The translations under genes and the position numbers were made by a program. A model generated the notes under the pieces. It ran no database searches. It was not told the origin of the DNA and worked only from the letters and a program-made list of their open reading frames with translations. Positions 17,633 through 26,787 of a DNA stretch of 64,000 bases are shown here, piece after piece; the first letter of the stretch is position 1, and the number at the start of each line of letters is the position of its first letter. Source of the stretch: Cryobacterium suzukii (GTDB lineage: Bacteria; Actinomycetota; Actinomycetes; Actinomycetales; Microbacteriaceae); NCBI RefSeq assembly GCF_004403185.1, contig NZ_SOHJ01000011.1:248001-312000 (forward strand), in the 5' to 3' direction.

Positions 17633-18951
17633 GCAGCTTCTGGTGTGAGACCCTGCTGATCGACGGGGTCGCTCTCGTTGATGTTCGGCTGGAGGTCGAT
17701 ACGGCTGGTCGCATCGCACGGGTTCGGTCCGGCGTCGCGGCGGAGGCTACGGACATCCGCTTGGGAATGGTTGTGCCCGGCTTGGGCAATGCGCACTCCC
17801 ACGTCTTCCACCGGGCGTTGCGCGGTCAGACGCACGGGGAGGGCGGTGATTTCTGGAGCTGGCGCGAGCGGATGTACCGGGTCGCCGCGCAGCTCGACCC
17901 GTCGAAGTACCAGGACCTGGCGACGGCGGTGTTCGCCGAGATGCTCGTGAGCGGCTATACCGCCGTCGGCGAGTTTCACTATGTGCATCACCGGTCGGAT
18001 GGCGCTCCGTATGAGACCGAGCACGCCATGGAATTGGCGCTCGCTTCGGCGGCGCGATCCGTCGGCATCCGTTTGGTGCTGCTCGACACTGTGTATTTGC
18101 AGGGCGGTATTGGCCTCGACCTGGCAGCGGAGCAGCGGGCGTTTGGCGACGGCAGCGCTGCCGCCTGGCTGACCCGGTGGCGGTCGCTGCGATCTGCTCT
18201 CGATGGCGACGGTCTCGTGACGCTCGGGGCCGCCCTGCACTCGGTGCGCGCCGTGACGCCCGACGCGATCCGCGAGGTGCTCGACGGGCTGCCGCCGGAG
18301 ATTCCCCTGCACATTCACCTGTCGGAGCAGCCGCAGGAGAACGCGGATTGCCTCGCCGCATATGGCGTGACGCCGACGGGCCTGCTCTATTCGCTGGGCG
18401 CTCTTGAACCACGACTGAGCGTGGTTCACGCGACGCACCTGAGCGATGACGACCGTACCCTGCTCGGCGACGCGGGAGTGACCGTCGTGATGTGCCCCAC
18501 TACCGAGGCGGATCTCGGCGACGGCATCGGGCCGGCGTTGGCTTTGGCCACTGTGGGTTCGCCGATCGCGCTCGGTTCCGATCAGAACGCGGTCATCGAC
18601 CCATTTCTCGAGATGCGGGGCCTGGAAATGGGTGAACGGCTCGCCTCACAAAAACGCGGACGTTTTGCCCCCGCCGAGTTGCTCCACGCAGCATCGACCG
18701 CGGGCTATGCCGCACTGGGGCTCGGACGTCACCGGCTGCAGGTGGGCGATCCGTGCGATCTCGTCGAGGTGAGTACGGTCGGCGTGCGCACGATCGGCTC
18801 GGCGCCGGCTCAGCTTCCGCTCACGGCGACAGCTGCGGATGTGCTGCGCGTCATTGTCGGGGGGCGATTAGCGGCCACAGACGGCCAGCTCGTTAGCGGT
18901 GAGCGTGCGGCCGCGCTCATGGCCGACGCCCTCGCTAGGCTCGGCAAATGA
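17629..18951 (+). CDS. hutF: Formimidoylglutamate deiminase
   Basis: Hydrolyses N-formimino-L-glutamate to N-formyl-L-glutamate and ammonia. A 440-residue amidohydrolase-superfamily enzyme. GNAHSHVFHRALRG supplies the first metal-binding His pair, HIHLSEQPQEN the central His, and LGSDQNAVIDPF the late Asp. FWSWRERMY is typical of HutF. The GTG start overlaps the upstream TGA (GTGA) and the stop overlaps the hutI ATG (ATGA), so all three are translationally coupled. Its presence marks the five-step branch of histidine degradation through formylglutamate. Confidence 0.93.
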   Translation: MSSFWCETLLIDGVALVDVRLEVDTAGRIARVRSGVAAEATDIRLGMVVPGLGNAHSHVFHRALRGQTHGEGGDFWSWRERMYRVAAQLDPSKYQDLATAVFAEMLVSGYTAVGEFHYVHHRSDGAPYETEHAMELALASAARSVGIRLVLLDTVYLQGGIGLDLAAEQRAFGDGSAAAWLTRWRSLRSALDGDGLVTLGAALHSVRAVTPDAIREVLDGLPPEIPLHIHLSEQPQENADCLAAYGVTPTGLLYSLGALEPRLSVVHATHLSDDDRTLLGDAGVTVVMCPTTEADLGDGIGPALALATVGSPIALGSDQNAVIDPFLEMRGLEMGERLASQKRGRFAPAELLHAASTAGYAALGLGRHRLQVGDPCDLVEVSTVGVRTIGSAPAQLPLTATAADVLRVIVGGRLAATDGQLVSGERAAALMADALARLGK

Positions 18952-20108
18952 CGGAACTGATCACGGGCATCGCGGAACTCACCACGAACGATGATTCCGG
19001 CGAACGGGCGCACAATATGGCGCTCGTGATCGGCGACGGCCGGATCCTCTGGATCGGTACCGCCGCCCAGGCGCCCGCCGCAGATCATCAAACGGATGTC
19101 GGCGGCCGCGCCGTTCTGCCCGGCTGGGTCGACGCCCACACCCATCTCGTATTCGGCGGCGACCGATCCGCCGAGTTCGAAGCCCGGATGGCCGGTCAGG
19201 CTTATGCTGCCGGCGGCATCCAGACCACCGTCAGAGCGACGCGTGCTGCGACCGAGGAGCAGCTCGTAGCCACCGCGCGGCGGCTGCGCAACGAAGCCGA
19301 AGCGCAGGGCACCACATTTCTCGAGACGAAGACCGGCTATGGACTCGATGTAGCGAGCGAGGAGCGTTCGGCGCGGGCCGCCGCTCAGGTAGCCGATGTG
19401 GTGACCTTTCTCGGGGCCCACCTCGTGCCAGTCGGCGTTGATCGTCGCGACTACCTCGATCTCGTGACCGGGCCGATGCTGGCTGCCGTGCGTCCCTATG
19501 TACAGTTCATCGACGCGTTTTGCGAGCAGGGCGCATTCGACGTCGAGGAGACCCGCGAGGTACTGATCGCCGGCCGCGCTGCCGGTTTGGGCTTGCGCGT
19601 GCATGGCAATCAGCTCGGCTTCAGCGGTGGTGTGCGCCTTGCCGCCGACCTCGGCGCTCACAGCGTCGACCACTGCAACTATCTGGATCCGGCCGACATC
19701 GACGCTTTGGCTGCCTCAAACACGGTCGCTACTCTGTTGCCGGCCTGCGATCTGTCGACCCGACAACCGTTTCCCCCGGCCCGACGGCTGCTCGACGCCG
19801 GTGTGACCATCGCCCTGGCGACGAACTGCAATCCGGGCACCTCGTACACGACGTCGATGCCATTTTGCGTCGCGACCGCCGTGCTGCAAATGGGTCTGAC
19901 CGTCGGCGAAGCCGTCTGGGCGGCGACCCGTGGGGCAGCCCGGTCGCTGGGCCGCGACGAGGGAGCGGATGCCATCGGCTCCCTGTTTGTAGGCGGCCGC
20001 GCCGACTTGCAGGTTCTGAATGCACCGTCGATTTCGCACCTGGCCTACCGGCCGGGGGTTCCCCTGACCGCTGGAGTGTGGCGAGAGGGCGCGCGCATTG
20101 AATCCTGA
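18948..20108 (+). CDS. hutI: Imidazolonepropionase
   Basis: Opens the imidazolone ring to give N-formimino-L-glutamate. The 386-residue length is usual. Amidohydrolase motifs: VDAHTHLVFGGDR (about 62-74), LETKTGYGLD (about 124-133), HGNQLGFSGG (about 217-226), SVDHCNYLD and ATNCNPGT. It is the last gene of the hutU-amidohydrolase-hutF-hutI cluster and overlaps hutF. No dedicated regulator is adjacent; the next gene (oligopeptidase) is 70 nt away with its own apparent start region. Confidence 0.95.
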   Translation: MTELITGIAELTTNDDSGERAHNMALVIGDGRILWIGTAAQAPAADHQTDVGGRAVLPGWVDAHTHLVFGGDRSAEFEARMAGQAYAAGGIQTTVRATRAATEEQLVATARRLRNEAEAQGTTFLETKTGYGLDVASEERSARAAAQVADVVTFLGAHLVPVGVDRRDYLDLVTGPMLAAVRPYVQFIDAFCEQGAFDVEETREVLIAGRAAGLGLRVHGNQLGFSGGVRLAADLGAHSVDHCNYLDPADIDALAASNTVATLLPACDLSTRQPFPPARRLLDAGVTIALATNCNPGTSYTTSMPFCVATAVLQMGLTVGEAVWAATRGAARSLGRDEGADAIGSLFVGGRADLQVLNAPSISHLAYRPGVPLTAGVWREGARIES

Positions 20109-20178
20109 CGGCATCGCCGTCCTGGAGTCGTACCAGCTCATCGCCAGCTAATTCAGCTGCGCAAACTACGCTGGGGGG

Positions 20179-22302
20179 ATGACCTCTGGCCCGATCACAC
20201 CTCCCCTGGCAAACAAGAAGCCGCAGCGCCGCGAGCACCACGGCGACGTCTATATCGACGATTACGAGTGGCTGCGCGACAAGGACAGCCCCGCGGTCAT
20301 CGCGCACCTCGAAGCTGAGAACAGCTATACGACGGCCCGCACCCAGAACCAGGAACCGCTCCGTCAGCGGATTTTCGACGAGATCAAATCCCGCACCCAG
20401 GAGACCGACCTGAGTGTTCCGGTGCGCCGTGGAAACTACTGGTACTACACCCGCACGGTCGAGGGCCGGGAGTACGGCATCCACTGTCGCGCGCCGATCA
20501 GCAGCCAGGACGACTGGGCTGCGCCCCTCATCAGCGGGGACCAGATCGGCCTGGCCGGCGAGCAGATCCTGCTCGATGACAACGTCGAAGCCGAAGGCCA
20601 CGAATTCTTCTCGCTCGGCAGCTTCGACCTCAGCGACGACGGCACCCAACTGCTCTACGCCGTCGATATAGAGGGCGACGAACGCTATACGATCCGGGTA
20701 CGCACCATCGCGACCGGCGAGAACCTGCCAGACATTATCCCGAACACGAGCGCCGGCGCCCTGTTCGACCCGAGTGGGCGCTACCTCTTCTACACCACCG
20801 TCGACGACGCCTGGCGCCCCGACACCGTCTGGCGGCACGAAATCGGCGCCGCACGAGACACCGACACCAGCATCTTTCACGAACCCGATGAACGGTTCTG
20901 GGTCGGCGTCGGCATCACTCGCAGCCGCAAATTCCTCATGATCGAGGCCGGCTCGAGCGTCACCACCGAATCCTGGCTGCTCGATGCGAGCGATCCCACC
21001 GGTGACTTCACCGTGGTCTGGCCCCGGCACGACAACACCGAATACGATGTTGAGCACGCCATCATCGACGGTGAAGACCGTCTGCTGATCGTGCACAACG
21101 GCGGCGGCGCGGTCAATTTCGAGCTGGTCAGCGTCGCAGCCCAAGATCCACAGGGCGAGAAGCGGATGCTGCTGCCGCACGACCCGCAGATCCGCCTCGA
21201 AAGCGTCGACGCCTTCTCTGACTTTCTCGTCGTGGAGTACCGCAGGGACGGCCTCACCCGCCTCGCCATCGACCGGCACGACGCGAGCGGACTGACCGAG
21301 CTCGACTTCGACGAGCCGTTGTTCGCCGTCGGCTCGGCCGGCAACCCGGAGTGGACGCAGCCGACCATTCGATTCGGCTTCACCAGCTTCGTCACCCCGT
21401 CAACGGTGTACGATCTCGTCGTGGCTACCGGCGAGCGCCGCCTGCTTAAGCAGCAGCCGGTGCTCGGCGGCTATGACCCCACGCTGTACGAACAGCGCCG
21501 AGAGTGGGCGACCGCCGAAGACGGCACCCGTGTTCCGATTTCACTGGTCTACCGCCGCGACCTCGTCACGCCAGGAACCCCGGCGCCGACGTTGCTCTAC
21601 GGCTATGGATCGTACGAGCACAGCATCGATCCCGGATTCGGAATCGCCCGGCTCAGCCTGCTCGACCGCGGCATGATCTTCGCCATCGCGCACGTGCGCG
21701 GCGGCGGCGAACTCGGCCGAACCTGGTACGAAACCGGTAAAACCCTGACCAAGCGCAACACGTTCACCGACTTCGTGAGTTGCGCCCGGCACGTCATCGA
21801 CGCGGGCTTCACGACCCCCGACCAACTGGTCGCCGAGGGCGGCAGCGCCGGTGGACTGCTCATGGGTGCCGTCGCGAACCTCGCACCCGAACTGTTCGCC
21901 GGCATTCTCGCCGAGGTTCCATTCGTCGACGCCCTCACCTCAATTCTTGACCCGTCACTACCGCTAACCGTGATCGAATGGGACGAGTGGGGCGATCCCC
22001 TGCACGATGCAGAGGTGTACGCCTATATGAAGTCGTACTCCCCGGTCGAGAACGTGCGCGCCGTCACCTACCCGGCGATTCTTGCCGTGACCAGCCTGAA
22101 CGATACCCGCGTTCTCTACGTCGAACCGGCCAAATGGGTGGCCAAGCTGCGGGAAGTCGGAGCGGATGCCCTGCTCAAGACCGAAATGTCAGCCGGCCAC
22201 GGCGGAGTCTCCGGTCGCTACAGCGCGTGGCACGAGCGCGCCTTCAACTACGCCTGGGTGCTCGGCGCCGCCGGCCTGAATCCGTCAGAGAGCGACAACT
22301 AG
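20179..22302 (+). CDS. ptrB: Oligopeptidase B / prolyl-oligopeptidase family serine peptidase
   Basis: A 707-residue cytoplasmic S9 peptidase, of usual length for oligopeptidase B, cleaving short peptides after basic residues. An N-terminal seven-blade propeller occupies about 70-410. The C-terminal alpha/beta-hydrolase domain has GGSAGGLLMG with Ser556, Asp642 in SLNDTRV and His674 in SAGHGG, so the triad is complete. YGSYEHSIDPGF and RGGGELGRTWYETGK are typical OpdB segments. A TACGCT hexamer a few bases before the ATG hints at a leaderless start. The SNF2 gene follows after 4 nt. Confidence 0.9.
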   Translation: MTSGPITPPLANKKPQRREHHGDVYIDDYEWLRDKDSPAVIAHLEAENSYTTARTQNQEPLRQRIFDEIKSRTQETDLSVPVRRGNYWYYTRTVEGREYGIHCRAPISSQDDWAAPLISGDQIGLAGEQILLDDNVEAEGHEFFSLGSFDLSDDGTQLLYAVDIEGDERYTIRVRTIATGENLPDIIPNTSAGALFDPSGRYLFYTTVDDAWRPDTVWRHEIGAARDTDTSIFHEPDERFWVGVGITRSRKFLMIEAGSSVTTESWLLDASDPTGDFTVVWPRHDNTEYDVEHAIIDGEDRLLIVHNGGGAVNFELVSVAAQDPQGEKRMLLPHDPQIRLESVDAFSDFLVVEYRRDGLTRLAIDRHDASGLTELDFDEPLFAVGSAGNPEWTQPTIRFGFTSFVTPSTVYDLVVATGERRLLKQQPVLGGYDPTLYEQRREWATAEDGTRVPISLVYRRDLVTPGTPAPTLLYGYGSYEHSIDPGFGIARLSLLDRGMIFAIAHVRGGGELGRTWYETGKTLTKRNTFTDFVSCARHVIDAGFTTPDQLVAEGGSAGGLLMGAVANLAPELFAGILAEVPFVDALTSILDPSLPLTVIEWDEWGDPLHDAEVYAYMKSYSPVENVRAVTYPAILAVTSLNDTRVLYVEPAKWVAKLREVGADALLKTEMSAGHGGVSGRYSAWHERAFNYAWVLGAAGLNPSESDN

Positions 22303-22306
22303 GGGA

Positions 22307-24994
22307 ATGCCGAACGGCCCAGACCTGACCCCCGCGTGGAAGCGGCTGGTGCAGGCGCCAGAGCAGCCGGCATCCGCTCTGCCGCGGATCGGTAATTTCG
22401 GGCAACCGCGGCCACCGGCCACCGGCCCGAAAGTGCCGATGGGGCTGCAGTTTGAGCTGCGCGAGCAGACTCCGCGCACGAATGACCGCTGGCGTGGGCC
22501 GACCGCCAAACCGGTGAAAGCGCTCGAGTCCGCCCACGGCGAGTTTCGGCTCGGTGTGCGGCCGGTCATTCACAATGCGAACGGCAACTGGGTGCGCAGC
22601 AACGTCACCTGGAGTCACCTCACCTTTCAGCTGAACCGGTTCAACCTCGACCCCGAACACCACCGCTGGATCTCGCAGTTCGCCGCACTCTACAAGGCCG
22701 TGCGCGAGGTGTACACGAACCAGGAAACCGACTGGATCTACCTCGACAACTTCACCAGCCCACTGCTCTGGCCGCTACTGCGGGAGGCCGAACAGCTCGG
22801 CATCGGCTTCGTCGGCACCAGGAAGGACGTCGTCGTTCGGATCGGTTCGCTCGCCGAGATCAGCCTCGACGCCTCCCGAACGGATGCCGCCGGCCCGGTG
22901 ACCCTGCAAGCCCGCCTGCACATCGACGGGGAGAACCACCCGCTCGGCGCCGCCGGAATCATCGCCGGCCACGGCATCTACAGTGTGAGGTTCGGCCTGC
23001 CGACCGTGTTCACGCTCGCACCGACCGCTGGCCCGCTCAGCAGCGAGCAGCGGCACCTGGTCGGGCAGGTCGATGCGGCCAGCATTCCAGCGGCCGACAC
23101 GACCGAGTTTCTCGGCACCATCTACCCCACGCTGCAGCGCACGGTCGCCGTGACCAGCACGGATGCCTCGGTGCATTTTCCCGAGGTGCTGCCCGACAAC
23201 TTCGAGCGCACCGAAACGCCGCACCTCGTGATCACGACGGTGGAGACCGACCAGCGCGACTGGTTCGACCTTGGCGTGATCGTCACCGTCGGCGCGATCA
23301 CCGTGCCATTCGGCCCGCTGTTCAAGGCGCTTGCGAAGGGGCAGACCCGACTGAAACTGGTCGACAACAGCTATCTCTCCCTGCAGAGCCCCGAGTTCGA
23401 GCAGCTGCACGAGCTCATCAACGAAGCCCGCGCACTGCAGGAGTGGGAGACCGGCCTGCGCATCAGCCGCTACCAGGCCAGTTTATGGAGCGACTTCGAG
23501 GACCTCGCCGACGAGACAGTGCCGGCCGTCTCGTGGCGGGCGGCCGCTGCCGGGCTTAAAAATCTGGCCGGCATTGATCCGACTCCGCTTCCGGACGGCG
23601 TACGCGCCACCCTGCGCCCCTACCAGGAAGAGGGGTTCGCCTGGCTCGCATTTCTTTGGAAACACCAGCTGGGCGGGGTACTCGCCGACGACATGGGGCT
23701 CGGCAAAACACTGCAGACCCTGGCGCTGCTGGTGCACGCGAGTGCCGCAAAACCCGGGCCTTTCCTGGTCGTCGCGCCGACATCCGTTGTGGCGAACTGG
23801 CGCAACGAGGCGACTCGATTCACGCCAGGGCTGCGTGTGCGCACCCTCACGGCGACGGAGGTAAAAAGCGGCACGCTGATAGCGGATGCTGCCACCGACG
23901 TTGACGTGCTCATCACTTCGTACGCGTTGTTCCGTCTCGATTTCGAGGCGTACCAGGCGGTAGCCTGGGCCGGCCTCATTCTCGATGAGGCCCAATTCGT
24001 GAAGAACCGCACGAGCCGCGCCTATGCCTGCGCGAAGGAGCTGAATACGCCGTTCAAACTGGCCATCACGGGCACTCCGCTGGAGAACAATCTGATGGAC
24101 CTGTGGTCGCTGTTCAGCATCGTCGCACCTGGCCTGTTTGCATCATCCCGCAAATTCCTCGAGGACTACGTGCGGCCGGTGACCCGGGGTGAGAACCCCG
24201 AGCGGCTCGCAAAGCTGCGACGACGCATCCGCCCGCTGATTTTGCGCCGGACCAAGGACGTCGTGGCCCGTGACCTGCCGCCCAAGCAGGAACAGGAGCT
24301 GCAGATCGCGCTGAACCCGGCGCACCAGAAGCTCTACGACACGTTTCTGCAGCGGGAACGGCAGAAGCTCTACGGTTTGATCGAGGAGCTCGACAAGAAC
24401 CGGTTTATCATTTTTCGCTCGCTCACCCTGCTGCGGCTGCTGAGCCTCGACGCCTCGCTCGTCGACAAGAAGTATGCGGGCGTGCGGTCGAGCAAGCTCG
24501 ACGCCCTGTTCGAACAGCTCGACGACGTCATCGCCGAGGGACACAAGGCACTCATCTTCAGCCAGTTCACGTCATTTTTGAAGCTCGCCGCCGCCCGACT
24601 CGACGCGCAGGGTGTTCCATATTGCTACCTCGACGGGTCGACACTGCGGCGCAGCGAAGTAATCGACCGGTTCAAAAACGGCGCGGCACCCGTATTCCTG
24701 ATCAGCCTCAAGGCCGGCGGCTTCGGCCTCAACCTGACCGAAGCCGACTATGTTTTTCTGCTCGACCCGTGGTGGAACCCGCAAACCGAGGCGCAGGCCA
24801 TCGACCGCACCCACCGCATCGGCCAGACCCGCAACGTCATGGTGTACCGGCTCGTCGCGACCGGCACCATCGAGGAGAAGGTCGTTGCGCTCCAGAAGCA
24901 AAAATCGCAACTGTTCAACGCTGTGCTCGACGACGACGCCATGTTCAGCACCGCGCTCACCGCCGACGACATTCGCGGCCTGCTGGAGCCGTGA
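22307..24994 (+). CDS. SNF2-family DEAD/DEAH helicase-like ATPase
   Basis: An 895-residue SWI2/SNF2 ATPase that should translocate on duplex DNA. The first about 400 residues are a family-specific N-terminal domain. Walker A is DDMGLGKT (about 459-466), motif II is DEAQ (about 559-562), ITGTPLENN is motif III, and the helicase C domain ends with DPWWNPQTEAQAIDRTHRIGQTR (about 819-841). No SWIM zinc finger is seen at the N-terminus, unlike many actinobacterial relatives of about 1,100 residues. It starts 4 nt after the oligopeptidase stop and converges with the aldo/keto reductase gene with no gap. Confidence 0.9.
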   Translation: MPNGPDLTPAWKRLVQAPEQPASALPRIGNFGQPRPPATGPKVPMGLQFELREQTPRTNDRWRGPTAKPVKALESAHGEFRLGVRPVIHNANGNWVRSNVTWSHLTFQLNRFNLDPEHHRWISQFAALYKAVREVYTNQETDWIYLDNFTSPLLWPLLREAEQLGIGFVGTRKDVVVRIGSLAEISLDASRTDAAGPVTLQARLHIDGENHPLGAAGIIAGHGIYSVRFGLPTVFTLAPTAGPLSSEQRHLVGQVDAASIPAADTTEFLGTIYPTLQRTVAVTSTDASVHFPEVLPDNFERTETPHLVITTVETDQRDWFDLGVIVTVGAITVPFGPLFKALAKGQTRLKLVDNSYLSLQSPEFEQLHELINEARALQEWETGLRISRYQASLWSDFEDLADETVPAVSWRAAAAGLKNLAGIDPTPLPDGVRATLRPYQEEGFAWLAFLWKHQLGGVLADDMGLGKTLQTLALLVHASAAKPGPFLVVAPTSVVANWRNEATRFTPGLRVRTLTATEVKSGTLIADAATDVDVLITSYALFRLDFEAYQAVAWAGLILDEAQFVKNRTSRAYACAKELNTPFKLAITGTPLENNLMDLWSLFSIVAPGLFASSRKFLEDYVRPVTRGENPERLAKLRRRIRPLILRRTKDVVARDLPPKQEQELQIALNPAHQKLYDTFLQRERQKLYGLIEELDKNRFIIFRSLTLLRLLSLDASLVDKKYAGVRSSKLDALFEQLDDVIAEGHKALIFSQFTSFLKLAAARLDAQGVPYCYLDGSTLRRSEVIDRFKNGAAPVFLISLKAGGFGLNLTEADYVFLLDPWWNPQTEAQAIDRTHRIGQTRNVMVYRLVATGTIEEKVVALQKQKSQLFNAVLDDDAMFSTALTADDIRGLLEP

Positions 24995-26020
24995 TCAGAC
25001 CGCGCTCGACGCCGCCCACAGATTGATTCCGTTGTCGACGGCGTGCTCGTCGATGGCGGTCAGCTCCTCGGCGGTGAAGTCGAGGTTCTGCAGCGCCCCC
25101 ACATTCGCCTCGAGCTGCGCCACCGACGACGCTCCAATCAGAGCGCTCGTCACCTCGGAATTGCGCAGCACCCAGGCCAGTGCCAGCTGCGCCAGTGACT
25201 GGCCACGACCGGAGGCGATCTCGGTCAAGGCGCGAATATGGGTCAGCGCCTCGGCGCTCACCATGGACTTTTTCGCCGAGCCCTCCCGCGCCACGCGCGA
25301 GTCCGCGGGGATACCGCCGAGGTAGCGGTCGGTGAGCAGCCCCTGGGCCAGCGGCGAGAACGCAATGCAGCCAGCGCCGATGTCATCGAGCGTGTTGAGC
25401 AGATCGTCCTCGACCCACCGGTTGAACATCGAGTAGGAAGGCTGGTGGATCAGCAGCGGAGTGCCGAGGTCGGCCAGGATCGCGGCCGCTTCTCGGGTGC
25501 GTTCGGGCGAGTACGACGAGATTCCGGCGTAAAGGGCGCGGCCGCTCGTGACAGCGGTGTGCAGCGCCCCCATCGTCTCTTCGAGCGGGGTGTCGGGGTC
25601 GGCGCGGTGGGAGTAGAAGATGTCGACATAGTCAACGCCCATGCGCGAGAGCGACTGGTCGAGGCTCGACAACAGGTATTTGCGGCTTCCAAAGTTGCCA
25701 TATGGGCCAGGCCACATGTCGTAACCGGCCTTGGTCGAGAGCACGACCTCATCGCGGTGGGCAGCGAAGTCCTCGCGAAACAGCTGGCCGAAGTTCGTTT
25801 CGGCCGAACCATAGGGCGGGCCGTAGTTGTTGGCCAGGTCGAAGTGGGTGATGCCGAGGTCGAAGGCCCGGCGGAGAATAGCTCGCTGCGTTGCGAGCGG
25901 CTTGTCATCGCCGAAGTTTTGCCACAGACCGAGCGAAATGGCGGGCAGTTTGAGGCCACTGCGCCCGGCGCGACGGTAGGGCATCGACTCGTAACGGGAA
26001 TCATTCGGAAGATAAGTCAT
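24995..26020 (-). CDS. Aldo/keto reductase (YghZ/Gpr-like)
   Basis: A 341-residue TIM-barrel NADPH-dependent aldehyde reductase. It matches the L-glyceraldehyde-3-phosphate reductase subgroup: YRRAGRSGLKLPAISLGLWQNFG, FDLANNYGPPYGSAE (catalytic Asp and Tyr) and STKAGYDMWPGPYG (catalytic Lys). The family reduces methylglyoxal and small aldehydes. The ATG overlaps the stop of the glycosyltransferase gene (ATGA), making it the last of four coupled genes. It may supply or detoxify an aldehyde for that pathway, or only be co-expressed. Confidence 0.9.
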   Translation of the reverse strand: MTYLPNDSRYESMPYRRAGRSGLKLPAISLGLWQNFGDDKPLATQRAILRRAFDLGITHFDLANNYGPPYGSAETNFGQLFREDFAAHRDEVVLSTKAGYDMWPGPYGNFGSRKYLLSSLDQSLSRMGVDYVDIFYSHRADPDTPLEETMGALHTAVTSGRALYAGISSYSPERTREAAAILADLGTPLLIHQPSYSMFNRWVEDDLLNTLDDIGAGCIAFSPLAQGLLTDRYLGGIPADSRVAREGSAKKSMVSAEALTHIRALTEIASGRGQSLAQLALAWVLRNSEVTSALIGASSVAQLEANVGALQNLDFTAEELTAIDEHAVDNGINLWAASSAV

Positions 26021-26787
26021 CTGATCATGATCCCACTTTTATTTTCCGCATCGACGTGGTCGCGGAGATAACCGGCAAAGCCAGCCGGGGCACGTCCAAT
26101 TCGCCGCCCGGACGTCAGCACCGGAATCAGCGCGGTGCGCGCCTCGCTGACACCGAGTTGGCGCAGCGCGGCCACCAGGAGCACGTCTTCATCGCGGTCC
26201 ACTGGCGCAAATTCCCCAGCAGCTAGATAGCGGTCGGCCCGCACCCCAAGGTTGGCGCCGTGAACGTGCGGATGCCCCTCACCAATCGTGTGCAGCGCTT
26301 CCCAGCGCAGCAGCTCGTGGGCGGCCAGATCGTCGTCGGGCTGCACCGTTCCGAGTACGAGCTCGGCACCATTGCGGGCCAGGGCGAGCTGGGTGACGAG
26401 CCAGTGCGGCGGCACGGCCGAGTCAGCATCGGTCGTGGCGATCCAAATCTGCGACGCGGATGCCGCATCGTCGTTTCGCGTACGCACATGCCCCAGCGCT
26501 TGCCGAATGCCCTCGCGGCGAGCCACACCAACGGCACCGGCGTCAATCTCCCGGCGCCGGAAGGCACTCCAGTTCGCGGCGACCCGTGACGACAGGTCGG
26601 TGCAGTGATCGAGCACCAGAAGCACGCACACTCGCGGTCGTTCCGGCTCTGGAACGGCGCACAGGGCGTCGATCGCCGCAGTAAGCGCATTTAAACAGCG
26701 CGGCAACAGCACCTCTTCATCGCGTACGGGCACGACGATCACCACATCTTTGATCCGCGCAGCTTCGATGCGCGACGGACCGGTCAC
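26017..26787 (-). CDS. Family 2 glycosyltransferase
   Basis: A 256-residue GT-A-fold glycosyltransferase without membrane helices. DVVIVVPVRDEEVLLPRCL (about 14-32) is the nucleotide-binding start, and IATTDADSAVPPHWL (about 115-129) contains the DxD that binds metal and sugar nucleotide. HGANLGVRADRYLAAGEF and VDRDEDVLL resemble the acceptor region of this subgroup. The GTG start overlaps the PIG-L/methyltransferase stop and its TGA overlaps the aldo/keto reductase ATG. Acceptor and donor are unknown; the context (deacetylase, methyltransferase, dehydrogenase) suggests a small glycoside. Confidence 0.87.
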   Translation of the reverse strand: MTGPSRIEAARIKDVVIVVPVRDEEVLLPRCLNALTAAIDALCAVPEPERPRVCVLLVLDHCTDLSSRVAANWSAFRRREIDAGAVGVARREGIRQALGHVRTRNDDAASASQIWIATTDADSAVPPHWLVTQLALARNGAELVLGTVQPDDDLAAHELLRWEALHTIGEGHPHVHGANLGVRADRYLAAGEFAPVDRDEDVLLVAALRQLGVSEARTALIPVLTSGRRIGRAPAGFAGYLRDHVDAENKSGIMIR

